NCBI RefSeq assembly: GCF_040412425.1
Contig: NC_089784.1
Coordinates: 38,790,570 to 38,854,569, forward strand
DNA length: 64,000 nucleotides
From: Macrobrachium rosenbergii
Taxonomy: Eukaryota > Arthropoda > Malacostraca > Decapoda > Palaemonidae
Direction of reading: 5' to 3'
Shown: piece after piece, positions 54,561-64,000 of the stretch
Layout of the letters: each line of letters begins with the position of its first letter
How positions within the stretch are numbered: the first letter of the stretch is position 1
Notes under the pieces: generated by a model
What the model was told of the DNA's origin: nothing
Databases searched by the model: none
What the model saw: the letters and a program-made list of their open reading frames with translations, nothing else
Translations under genes and position numbers: made by a program

Positions 54561-55544
54561 TGAATAATCTTTATCACTCTTAACCCTTGCAGTTCCCGAG
54601 GGGCTGAAAGTGTCGGGGGCCGCAGCGGTCCTTGCATCCGAGAGCGTTCTCAACCAGATGAATTCTTTTCTTCAGAGGAGTTCATTCAGGTCGAGACACC
54701 AAGCTTCTCCCCTGCCTCGACATCCCCTGCCTCGACAGAGTATAAATTCTTCTTGCTTCGGAAGGTCTTGCCGACTGGAGTTATGTAGGCAATTCTGGTG
54801 CTAAGAAGAAGGACTTTGTCCCAATTCGGATCTCCAGTTTCGTAAGTCCCGAGTTGTCTCGACCCTTAGGAACGAACCTTTACTTGGTTCTGCCTTTCTC
54901 TTTCAGAGATTTGCCAGATACTTCGGTAATCAAGGTTCGTACCAGGGCACTGCCTTGTCCTTTGGACAATGGCCGAGATCTTTGGGTCTTAGTCATCTCG
55001 ACTCAACTTGGAGTTCAAGCCAGCCCCCCCTCAACTCCTAAGAAGTCTCAGGCCTCAGGAGAAGATTGTGAACACATAGCCCTCTTCTTCCCTTCTAGGA
55101 AGTGTGCATAACTGTGCCTCTTTCCACCCTCTTTTCCATAGGGGAGGAGGAGAGAAAGAAGTATCGACCGAGAAGAAGTTCCCCTACTGCCGATGCCTGG
55201 ATGAAATGATACTTATCGAGTCTCTGGAGCTGGCAACGACATTGCCGAGACCTGGGAATGGATTCCTTCAGGAGAAGTCTCTATTTCCCTTGGGTCTCGG
55301 CAATTCTTTTCAGCAAACTTCCATCCCACTTCCTCTCATGTGCTCCTGATTTGGGAAATGTCAGCCTGGCCAGAGCTAATCGTCTCGGTATCCTGTCATC
55401 TTGCAGAAGCTTCCCCATGGTGGAGAATGGAGGTCTGCTTCCATTCCTCTGTCATTTCCTCTTCGAAGTATGAGGGAAGAGTTAGGCTAATGCTTGATTG
55501 AAGGAACCTTCGAATATGCTTGCATATTCCCTTCACATCATGTG

Positions 55545-56110
55545 TCTACTTCCGGATTCACCAATTTAGGAATAGGCGCACACCTGTAAGACTTTGTCTT
55601 GAAGTTGTGTGACTGAGACGATTTGTACCTTTCTCCTGGACTCAAGGCAGCCTTTTGGCCCTCCAAGAATTCAGGATGAGTTTTGCAACACTCAGTGGTT
55701 TTGTTGAACAACAAAACCACAGTAGTGGCATGTGTCGACAAACAAGAGGGAATTGTTTTTTCCTCCCGTTTCATCTGTCGACATCTGCAGGTACTCAAGT
55801 GTTGTATAGCGCACTCGACAGCTCATTTAGCCAGATGAATTCCTGGTGGGGATGCAATGGTAGGTGAGCTTGGCCTTGGGTTTGAGCGATCGGGACAGAA
55901 CATGCTGTTCACTCTTGTCTTCAAGAAGATTCATGAAGAGACTGCTCGACTGAGAGATCCCTACTGTCTTCCTGTTGCCTCCCTGCACAACAAAGTCGGT
56001 AGTTTTTCTTGCTCCTTCATACCAGACCCAGGGGCCGCTACGGTGAGGCATAGTGTCTATTTGGGAAAATTGATATCTATGTTTTTTCCTCAGAATTTGT
56101 CTGTTTCACT
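55545..56110 (+). pseudogene. RNase H region, family B
   Basis: SGFTNLGIGAHL (for D-A-S-x-x-G-x-G-A-H-L), then LLALQEF in another frame, SVVLLNNKTTVVACVDKQEG (for DNTTVVAYVNKQGG), and near 55950-56090 SLHNKVGSFSCSFIPDPGAA and LGKLISMFFPQNL, the C-terminal signature shared with families A and C. The active-site Asp residues are mostly replaced. Confidence 0.65.
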
Positions 56111-56279
56111 AGGGGTTCACAAGCATTGATCACCCCGAGCTACAGACAAATGCAGGAAGACTTCGCCTTTCGCCCGACCTGATAGCTCTGCTTCCGAGGC
56201 ATTGAGAAAAGTTCTGCTTGACCCAACCTCCTGTAGCAGCTACACAAGAAGCGGTTCTTCAGGCAGTACATCCCTGTGT

Positions 56280-57640
56280 GTTCAGGACTGGGAGATCTTC
56301 CAGCTTTCCTTGCAAGCATAGACTCTCTCACCAAGCGGCAACGGATATAGCTGGATATCTCTTGAAGTCCTCTGCAACACTGTTCCAGGGACTGGACTGT
56401 CTTCGCTGGTTGGTGTTGTTGACATAACTTCTCGGGTCAGAGTCGCTCTTCAGGTCTGGACTTCCTTGTCTTCGCTGCCGAGGGTTGCTTCTCTCCCTTT
56501 CATTTGCGAAGAACATAGGCCCTTGCGACCTAGACTTCTATCTGAAGTAGCCTTCTTCTCCTCAGTCGAGATTTAGGTACAGATGAGAAGCTCCTTTGGT
56601 CTTGCTGTCCCAGGGAACTGTTCCCTGGGTGGCATGTGGCTCTCGTTTAGGGTTCCTGTCCCGTGCTCTGCATGCGCCCTTACAAGAGTCGTCGGATAGA
56701 GATGTGCCCTTTAAGGCCTTGGCGTAGAAGATGGAAGAACAGGTGAAGGGATCAATACCTTGATTCCTTCTCGGATGTCGTAGGTGGAATCCAAATCCAT
56801 TGACATCTACAGTATTGTCGGGTTCGAGTCCTTCTTGTTCCCCTCCTCCTTGGACTTTGTAACGATGATCCAGATCAGTCGATACTTTGTCCTATTAGGG
56901 AGCTGTGGTGCTTTCAGAAAAGGCTTGATATTCCTAACCTGGATGTTTTCGATATTTTCGCTAGTACTATCTCTCCCAAGGAAAAAGTGTCTAGGACACA
57001 TCTTTCTCCTGGCTTTGTGAAGCGATCGAAGGAGGTACTCGGCAGCTGGCGACGATGATACCGGTACTTTCCACCCAAGAGCTCACGAAGTCAATGGCTT
57101 GGTCCATCCCTCGCATTCTGGAAGTTTCTGTCGGTCTGGAAGCAAGATGTGGTCTCCAAGACCACACTTGTCTTTCTGTGGTCTTGCCTACAGGCCCCTG
57201 GAACCTTTTTCCTTGGTCCTGTGGTGGCTGCTCAACAAATTGTGTTTTCTTACCCGGCTCCTCCAATACGACTAGCAGCATTTCGCCTAAGGTGTTGGTT
57301 CTGGAAGTGAGAAGGATACCGAGAGTGACTGGCCTCTCTTCCTCCTCCTTCCCATTCCTCCTACTTCTCCTCCTTTGGGGTGAGAATAGGACTTGAACCA
57401 ATACGTGCTGGATCTGGTGTCTGATGCGGTAAGACTAGACATCGAGCACCCGTTCTATTTTTCTTCTAGAATCATAGAAGCAATTCCTCTTGTTCTTCTA
57501 GCAAGGGGAGGAAGGAGAGACTGGCAATAAGGGAAACCCTATATTGGGTTTTCCTTACTGCCTCTGACTCTAGATTCTTCCCAGCCTATTTCGTATAAGT
57601 TACGTTTCCTCACTCTTGCGAAAAGGTCCAGTATCTGACA
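56280..57640 (+). pseudogene. Tyrosine recombinase traces, family B
   Basis: SFPCKHRLSHQAATDIAGYL then LKSSATLFQGLDCLRWLVLL resembles the N-terminal core-binding part (xxSSxxxYQxKWxxFxxWC). KCLGHIFLLAL (56990-57020) resembles KTxFLLAL. The catalytic C-terminal part is not clearly readable through the frameshifts. Confidence 0.45.
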
Positions 57641-57839
57641 TTTGATCTTGCAGTTCCTACACTCTGATCAATATGTCAGAGGCACGGCACTCCTCCTTGC
57701 TCTTTCGACCAGGAGGAGTAGCACAGGTGTGGTGAACTCCAGACAGATAAGAGGCTCACTCAGATTCATCTCTCCAACCAGTGAGTCTTCCCAATGTAAA
57801 GGACTGATGGTTTGTATATCGTGTCGGAACAAATCACAG

Positions 57840-58125
57840 TTTTTAAAAGTAAATTGTATTTTTCCTAACTATACAAACCTGAGGTCCTTTACTTTACATT
57901 TTTATGCCCACCTCATGCCATCCCTCAATCTGAACCTGGACCGAAAGGCAAACTGGAATGTTTGCATCCGGGCATTCCGGCCTACCTGGTGGTAGTTACT
58001 GCCTAACCACCTTGTTCAAGAGTAAATCAACAGCTGTGTCCAGCTTCGCCGTAAGTAATTCCTAATGTAAAGGACCTCAGGTTTGTATAGTTAGGAAAAA
58101 TACAATTTACTTTTAAAAATTGTGA
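57840..58125 (+). repeat. Right terminal repeat and internal complementary region, family B
   Basis: AAAAGTAAATTGTATTTTTC, CTAACTATACAAACCTGAGG on one side and CCTCAGGTTTGTATAGTTAG, GAAAAATACAATTTACTTTT on the other form a perfect arm of over 40 bp around a 190-bp loop. This is the counterpart of the right ends in family A. Confidence 0.85.
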
Positions 58126-58797
58126 TTTTCCCCACCCTTCTATCAAAAGAACCTTAACCTAAAGAACTGTAACTTAAGCTATTTCAGTCTTAATATTACC
58201 ACAACCACCTAAAAGAACCCTAAACCTAATTAACCTAAATCTACAGTGTTCCACCACCAACTATGGTCTCTATTACGTCTTCTTCGGATTGGGAGTTAAC
58301 TTGCTCAACATCAGTCAGTTGTGGATTTCGTCGCACCTGCTTTGCGGCAAATATGTCGAGATCAGCACCTTTAAGGTTATAGAGTCATGTACGGGGGAAC
58401 ACGAAGAAGAGCGGCCTGACCAAATGTTTGTTTCTATCCTGCAATCTGGCAGCTTCACGCTCTCAATGTTCCTTATCACTTCTCTGTCTTATCCCTTCCG
58501 CTAATTTAAAAAAACTCTACCACAGTAAGTGTCCTCTGTCTTCAATTTAATTTATTTTTTCCCTTGTATGCTACCACCACAAGGTAGGCAGCTGCTTACA
58601 CCTTGGTTTGAAGAGGAGCAAGCCGGTACTACTCCGACACACTCAGCAAACTGCAAGTAAAAAGAAAAAAAAATAGACTTAACTAGTGTAATCCTTCCTG
58701 ACACACAAAACAATAAAAACCACAACAACAAAAATGAAATAATCAGTTCACACAAACCATCTTTCAACATACAAACCCAAACTTAGCCTACCACACA
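58126..58797 (-). repeat. Gypsy-type LTR, inner part (3' LTR continued)
   Basis: CTATCAAAAGAACCTTAACC to TAGCCTACCACACA matches 63052-63723. Together with 51057-51243 this gives 859 bp, equal to the intact LTR at 62865-63723. Confidence 0.85.
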
Positions 58798-58844
58798 CCC
58801 CTTACTAAAATAAAGGAAATCTCATTTCCTTTTCTTAAAAATCC

Positions 58845-59510
58845 TATCTTACCACCCATTCATACTCCGAAACTGGACCATGACTTTCAGGTCCATGGCC
58901 TCTCATGCACCACCTCTTCACTCACTTCCACTCCAACCACACTAGACTCACCTAGCCTTGGTTTCAGACTACCCACACCAAGCTCATTCAAACTCTGGAG
59001 ACTTACGTCTGCTCAACCTCACTCACACCTGACATGGCTGGTATCATCTCTTCCATACTCTCATTTATTTCTTCCACACTCCACCTCAAGCTATCCAAAA
59101 ACTCCTCCACTTGCACTCTCCAGCATTGCTAACACTCTCTCACAGACACTCACTCTTTCAACACTTTCACTCAAAGGAAACCACACACACTAGACATACC
59201 GTCTTCCTCACAACTTAGCGTTGTTTCCAATTCATCCAACTCTTGCATATCCTCGTCCACATTCCTTGTACTCACCAAGTTCACTCCTTCCACATCCCAC
59301 TCAAATCCTTCAAAATCAATTACACCCTCATTCTCACTACCACCAAACAACACAGCAAGGGTATTTTCACTTCTCATGCCTACTGGCTTCTCAAACCCCT
59401 CAAAATCAAACAACCCATCTTGGGTACTCTATGCAACCAACTCGGAAACCGTTTTTTACTCTTTCTACACCTCCTTTTAGGCTTTCTCTTGTGTTCGACC
59501 AACACTAGCT
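58845..59510 (-). pseudogene. Last ORF of gypsy-type element, unknown product
   Basis: Acidic protein in broken frames (MFDFEGFEKPVGMRSENTLA ... LDELETTLSCEEDGMSSV), then a segment ending VSEEVVHERPWT and VSEYEWV just before the purine tract. A better-preserved copy of the ending is at 63772-63984. I do not recognise it. Position after integrase is where env-like or accessory ORFs sit in some gypsy elements, but no signal or membrane segment was seen. Confidence 0.45.
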
Positions 59511-59570
59511 GCTGTTTATCTCCCCAATTTATGTCTTCTATTTCTTCACTTTCCTTTTCCCTTTCCTCCC

Positions 59571-60335
59571 TTAACCCTTAAGGGACGGATTGAGCCTCAG
59601 TGTGAAACAATATTATGCACCACTGACATGGTAAGAATGAGGCAAGAGAGAGTGCTGATACTTCTATATGCTATAAATTCACTAATGGTAACTTTTATAC
59701 TGACCTGAGAGTTGGGCCAGTTGCTCATTTGGTCTTTTCAGCCGTCAGTAATGCTTCTGACTTGAAAGGGGAAAGTACTGCATCTCTCTCTCACGAGTCT
59801 TTGTAAATTTGCTTGTAAGTATACGGAAGGGGTTCCTGTTGTTTTTTTGTTTTAGTCTTTTACGATAGTATGTCGATTGTAAATGTAATTTTACAAAGGA
59901 AATTGCAAAGAAATATTAGAAAAAGCATGTAAAAGTAAAAAAAAAAAGTTACTGAATCTTCCTTCTCATAAATTTATGTGAACATTTTTCAATAAATATG
60001 CAAAAAATTTGTTACTGCTTTTATTTCTTATCTGTTGTGATATTGTGTGAGCAGTGATAATAATTCTACAAAATACAATAAATTTATTTATTAGAAAAAA
60101 CATGAGTTGGTAAAATTTACGATTGTCTTGTAAATGAGGCCCCACAAGGGGTTGTAAATAGTAATTTTCAACTTCTCGTGGAAGGTAGGGAAAATTTTTA
60201 ACATTTTTTTTATACAGTGTGCATGTACATGTCATTCTCTTTCCATTGATGTGATTTTTTTTTTTTTGCTGACCTCAAAGTTTCCCGGTCTGGGGTGCTA
60301 CACATTGATAAATTATGCCGTCCCTTAAGGGTTAA
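59571..60335. mobile_element. TTAA-flanked piggyBac-type MITE, family 2, inside the gypsy-type element
   Basis: TTAACCCTTAAGGGACGG at the left and CCGTCCCTTAAGGGTTAA at the right: a perfect 18-bp inverted repeat with TTAA at both edges (59571-59574, 60332-60335). It shares the first 11 bases with family 1, but the interior is different. No transposase. Confidence 0.85.
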
Positions 60336-60399
60336 TAACTTCCTAATGGGATGCTCTATGTATTTAGGTTGTTCTCTCCATCTTCTCAGCTGATTATAA

Positions 60400-61411
60400 T
60401 GTGCTCATACTACCAACATTTCCTTCTTTACTCCCATCTTCTTTTTCCATAATTCAATGCATTAGACCAAACTGTTTTCACTACATACGGACCTTCATAC
60501 TTCTCACACATCTTACTGTCAATCTTCCCTTCTCAACAACTTCCTTCAACACCCTATCACCCACTCTGAAACTCTCAAACCTTTCATTTGCATGCCTCCA
60601 CACGTCCCCCTTGTCTTCATTCAAATCCAACCTCGCCCTCACATACCTCTTGTAATTGATTACATACTTGCAGGTATGCCAGCACTTTTATTTAATGACC
60701 CATTATACATCGCTACCACTCTTCCTAACAACAAATCCCATTCATTCTCTCTATCAGTCAATATTCGTAACACTTTCTCAAAAGTCCTTATGGTTCGTTC
60801 TGCCAACCCATTCCTCGCACTCGGCATGTATGGAGTTGTTACTTCACATGCTCGATACCCCATTCTTTCAACATTTGCTCAAACGGTCTACCAACAAACT
60901 CTGGCCCATTATCACTGAACATTCTTGCCAGCTTTCTCACACACGCAGGCAACAAGACCATACAACCACTCTTGCAATGTTCTCACTTGTTTTATTCTTC
61001 ACAGCTGCACAACTTACAAACTTACTCTTCTGATCTACCATAACAATCACTCCTACATTTCCTCTCACAGTTACCGCAAAGCCACACAATCAATCACCAC
61101 AAACTCAGACGGTTCTTTCATACTCAACTTCAAAGCAGGCAGCTTGTGAATACACTCCTGATACTTTCCTTTCTGAGATTCTTTGCAAGTGACTGCCACC
61201 TTGTACAAATCTTCCTCGAATACAGGGAAAACATCTGCTCTTTCAGTTTTCTCCCTTGCAGGCTACACTGGATCAACTTAAACCTCCCCATATGTCTATA
61301 TTTCTTATGAACTAACATGCACATCCCTATTGCTCCACTCATCGAGAACACTAGAACTTTTTCATCAATACTCTCCCATCTTCTCTCTAAAAAATACACC
61401 ACTCCCCACAA
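60400..61411 (-). pseudogene. Retroviral-type integrase of gypsy-type element
   Basis: N-terminal zinc-finger-like HKKYRHMGRFKLIQ, then PALKLSMKEPSEFVVIDCVA (first catalytic Asp in VIDC) and VRGNVGVIVMVDQKSKFVSC. MFSDNGPEFVG-like sequence near 60920 holds the second Asp. TTPYMPSARNGLAERTIRTF has the ER motif of the third acidic residue. Frameshifts separate the blocks. The ring of S-A-R-N-G-L-A-E-R and HKKYxH is Ty3/gypsy-like. Confidence 0.8.
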
Positions 61412-61481
61412 TCACAAATCTCTCGGCAAAACCGATTTTCCATTCTCAACAACAAAGGCATCTTCTTCCAGGTACTCCTCT

Positions 61482-62067
61482 CTAATACACCTCCGCTGTC
61501 AACAATTCATTCTCACTCTGGTCCAACTCCACTACATCCTCCTCCTCACTCAGACTCCTATTAATAATTCCCACCAACCTGGCCATATTCACTGACTCAC
61601 TTTGAATCTTCCCAATTAAAACCTCGCCTTTCAACAGAACTCCTGTCCCAACATCCACTACCAATCCATTCTTCCTCAAGAAATCTATCCCAAACAGGAA
61701 ACAACACAGCATCTTCTCATCTCCTAGTACTACAAAACAATACCTCTTATTGACACATTCACCACTCTTCTTTTAACATTCCAATTCTCTCTCTCAAATC
61801 CTTAATCACACGTGCGTTCACCAACGATATTTGTGCTCCGGTATCAACCAAACCATAACACTGTCCTCCACTGACATCTATTCCCACAATCATTGCATTT
61901 GCTTTCCTGTCTCTTCCACTAACCAAACATCCTTCATTTACGTCCTTACTGTCATCTTCCACTTCCAACAACTCTGGCCCCTCTCTCAACATTTTCCTCC
62001 TCACACTTCCTTTCATAGCTCTTTTTCTCTCTAACCCAGTTATATTGTACTTACTCGACTCAAACAT
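61482..62067 (-). pseudogene. Aspartic protease of gypsy-type element
   Basis: GQCYGLVDTGAQISLVNARV has the DTG active site. After a frameshift, FLFGIDFLRKNGLVVDVGTG is the conserved G-x-D-F/W-L C-terminal motif of gypsy proteases. The frame then runs on acidic sequence and, within about 70 bp, into the integrase N-terminus. Confidence 0.8.
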
Positions 62068-62085
62068 TGCAAATGCAACTCACGC

Positions 62086-62841
62086 TTACTCTCTCTTTGA
62101 CTCCTCATGTCGATACACTATAGGTTTCTCACCCCCAATGTGTACAGACACAATCACCTTATACTTCCCACTCACTGCTACCAAAACCTCCTGAAATGGG
62201 GCTACTCCAGAACACATCATAGCCCTGGACTCTTTCAATACCGTTCCCACATTTGACACTCCCAAACATCCAGGTCTCACTCAAACCTTCACTACTACTG
62301 CTACTACCACTTTCAATCTTCTTCTGCTCTTCAACTTGAGTCCAAACTATACCTCAAAATCTGGGAACTCAATTCCTCTTTCTTCACAACTCTCCCTTTC
62401 ATGTTTTCTTCTTCCTCCCCTCTTTTTCTTACTACTCTCCTCCCTGTCATAGTCATCCACCTCACTCACACTGGCCTCAACAAAAGGCAAGTCCTCCTTA
62501 CTCTTACTTAACAACTCCTCCCTTTCGTAGGTATTTTCTCCTTTGCACCTTTTGCCTCAGCATCTTCACTTCCCTTCCCAACACCAGGCTCAGTCTTAGC
62601 CACTCCAGCCACTTTCTTCACCATCTCACACACCTTCATCTCGATTGCCAACATTCTAGCAACCAAATTAAAGGACCCTTACCTGGGCTTCCTCCAACTT
62701 ATCCTGCATGCTGACCATCAAATCATCAGCCTTTATCCAACTTATTTTTCTAACCCTGCTCCCTTCACCTGACCCAACACCTTCTAAACCAGCTCCTCTG
62801 CCATCTCCAATTATGCACCACACTCTTACTTTAATATCAAA
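62086..62841 (-). pseudogene. Gag/leader region of gypsy-type element
   Basis: Starts MTLNVGLFDIKVRVWCIIGD right at the primer site; later Lys/Glu-rich and SKSKEDLPFVEASVSEVDDY-type sequence, then CLGVSNVGTVLKESRAMM near 62270. Frames are broken and no clear zinc knuckle survives. Short for a gag, suggesting further deletion. Confidence 0.5.
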
Positions 62842-62861
62842 GAGCCCCACATTGAGTGTCA
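62842..62861 (-). other. Primer binding site (Lys tRNA type, decayed)
   Basis: Just inside the LTR the reverse strand reads TGACACTCAATGTGGGGCTC. It matches the tRNA-Lys primer site TGGCGCCCAACGTGGGGC with only transitions, two of them at CpG sites. Confidence 0.65.
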
Positions 62862-62864
62862 AAT

Positions 62865-63723
62865 TGTGTAGGGCTTTTTTTCAAGCCTACACAATTGGAC
62901 AGAATGATGGGAACAAATTTAGAGGTTACTAAATAAAACCCTCTGCTTTCCTTAACCTACTTTATTTCCTAAATATTACAATGACCAAAAACTTAATATG
63001 ATCACTATAGTTCATCAAACCTTATTCTACTCAGTCTTAATCTTATAGTTTCCCTGCCCTTCCATCAAAAGAACCTTAACCTAAAGAACTGCAACTTAAG
63101 CTATTTTAGTCTTAATATTACCACAACCACCTAAAAGAACCCTAAACCTAATTCTAACCTAAATCTACAGTGTTCCACCACCAACTATAGTCTCTATTAT
63201 GTCTTCTTCAGATTGGGAGTTAACTTGCTCAACATCAGTCAGTTTTGGATTTTGTTGCACCACCTTTGCGGCAAATGTGTTGAGATCAGCACCTTTAAGG
63301 TTTTAGAGTCATGTATGGAGGAACAGGAAGAAGAGCAGCCTGACCAAATGTTTGTTTCTATCCTGCAATCTGGCAGCTTCACGCTCTCAATGTTCCTTAT
63401 CACTTCTCTGTCTTATCCCTTCCGCTAATTTAAAAAAACTCTACCACAGTAAGTGTCCTCTGTCTTCAATTTAATTTATTTTTTCCCTTGTATGCTACCA
63501 CCACAAGGTAGGCAGCTGCTTACACCTTGGGTTGAAGAGGAGCAAGCCATACTACTCCGACACACTCAGCAAACTGCAAGTAAAAAAGAAGAAAAAAAAT
63601 AGACTTAACTAGTGTACTCCTTCCTGACACACAAAACAATAAAAACCACAACAACAAAAATGAAATAATCAGTTCACACAAACCATCTTTCAACATACAA
63701 ACCCAAACTTAGCCTACCACACA
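62865..63723 (-). repeat. Intact gypsy-type LTR
   Basis: Reverse strand TGTGTGGTAGG ... GCCCTACACA, 859 bp. The purine tract AGTAAGGGGG lies just outside at 63724-63733 and the primer site on the other side. Contains AATAAA-type signals near the 62930-62970 end. Confidence 0.8.
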
Positions 63724-64000
63724 CCCCCTTACTAAAATAAAGGAAATCTCATTTCCTTTTCTTAAAAATCCCTATCTTACCACCCATTCATACTCCGAAA
63801 CTGGACCATGACTTCGGGTCCATGGCCTCTCATGCACCACCTCTTCACTCACTTCCACTCCAACCACACTAGACTCACCTAGCCTTGGTTTCAGACTACT
63901 TACACCAAGCTCATTCAAACTCTGGAGACTTACGTCTGCTCCAACCTCATTCACGCCTGACATGGCTGGTATCATCTCTTCCATACTCTCATTTATTTCT
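63724..64000 (-). pseudogene. 3' end of a second gypsy-type internal region
   Basis: SMEEMIPAMSGVNEVGADVS, then LQSLNELGVSSLKPRLGESS and a stop before the purine tract: the same as 58798-59075 but in an unbroken frame. It continues past the window. Confidence 0.7.

Larger units (their letters stand above)
51244..58125 (+). mobile_element. DIRS-like YR retrotransposon, family B, inserted in the gypsy-type LTR
   Basis: The left end TATACAAACC ... CCCTTTACATTAGGA is the reverse complement of the right end TAATGTAAAGGACCTCAGGT ... GTATAG. The right side also has an inverted pair about 220 bp apart (internal complementary region), as in family A. Between are a gag-like region (51560-54560), RNase H (55545-56110) and recombinase traces (56280-57640). 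No RT was recognised. Composition is clearly more GC-rich than its surroundings. Confidence 0.72.
51057..64000 (-). mobile_element. Ty3/gypsy-type LTR retrotransposon, reverse strand, tandem, RT-less
   Basis: On the reverse strand: second internal region (from the window end to 63724), shared LTR (62865-63723), primer site (62842-62861), gag or leader, protease (62067-61482), integrase (61411-60400), a last ORF (59413-58860), purine tract and the split 3' LTR. The internal region is 4067 bp, including a 765-bp MITE. No RT/RNase H lies between protease and integrase. Two internal 3' ends around one LTR suggest an LTR-internal-LTR-internal tandem. Confidence 0.75.

Noticed and set aside
60660..60863. 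Independent integrase-like cellular gene
   Set aside because: Collinear with protease and LTRs of the reverse-strand gypsy-type element and frameshifted on both sides.

Overview
The window is eukaryotic, AT-rich and packed with transposons; it has no operons and no prokaryotic signals. One cellular gene is visible: a DnaJ/Hsp40 subfamily A co-chaperone of DNAJA2 type on the + strand. Eight coding exons run from 4200 to 46622 with canonical GT-AG introns. The first exon (start codon and J-domain helix I) lies left of the window. About 1.2 kb of coding sequence is spread over 42 kb because the introns are full of mobile elements. The mix of DIRS-type tyrosine-recombinase retrotransposons, a Ty1/copia element, tRNA-derived SINEs, LINE and Penelope pieces, piggyBac elements and long (TA)n, (TAA)n and (CT)n tracts points to a crustacean, most likely a decapod. 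That assignment is an inference from repeat content.

Layout: 1-3815, two DIRS-like pieces (family A) before the first visible exon. 4200-4346, exon a (J domain, HPD). 4395-4858, LINE 3' end. 5991-6157, exon b (G/F-rich). 6334-6590, palindromic MITE. 6655-11815, family A element with both terminal repeats. 12176-12255, exon c, which carries a one-base frameshift. 12267-17725, microsatellite, Penelope-like fragment, TTAA MITE and a reverse-strand LINE. 17726-17859, exon d. 18284-24830, a complete LTR-bounded Ty1/copia element inserted in a palindromic MITE and itself carrying SINEs, then a second foldback element. About 25.0-31.6 kb, an old RT/RH/YR retroelement split by a piggyBac transposon (26246-28798). 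32862-34053, exons e, f and g. 34985-39690, a third family A copy. 41679-41900 and 44089-45871, MITEs. 46446-46622, last exon ending in a CaaX-like CAHQ.

From 49.6 kb onward there is a nest. A gag-like fragment (to 51056) is interrupted by a reverse-strand Ty3/gypsy-type element. Its 859-bp LTR is split exactly (187 + 672 bp) by a second DIRS-like element, family B (51244-58125). The gypsy-type internal region carries protease and integrase but no reverse transcriptase, and holds a TTAA MITE. Its upstream LTR (62865-63723) is followed by what looks like the 3' end of another internal region, so the insertion appears to be tandem.

The chaperone exons form one transcription unit. The mobile elements appear inactive: frameshifts, stops and internal deletions remove or break the reverse transcriptase or transposase in nearly every copy. 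I found no clearly new cellular system. The most unusual points are the exon c frameshift, the recurrent loss of RT among YR retroelements, the perfect palindromes inside the piggyBac ends, and the nested, tandem, RT-less gypsy-type element.
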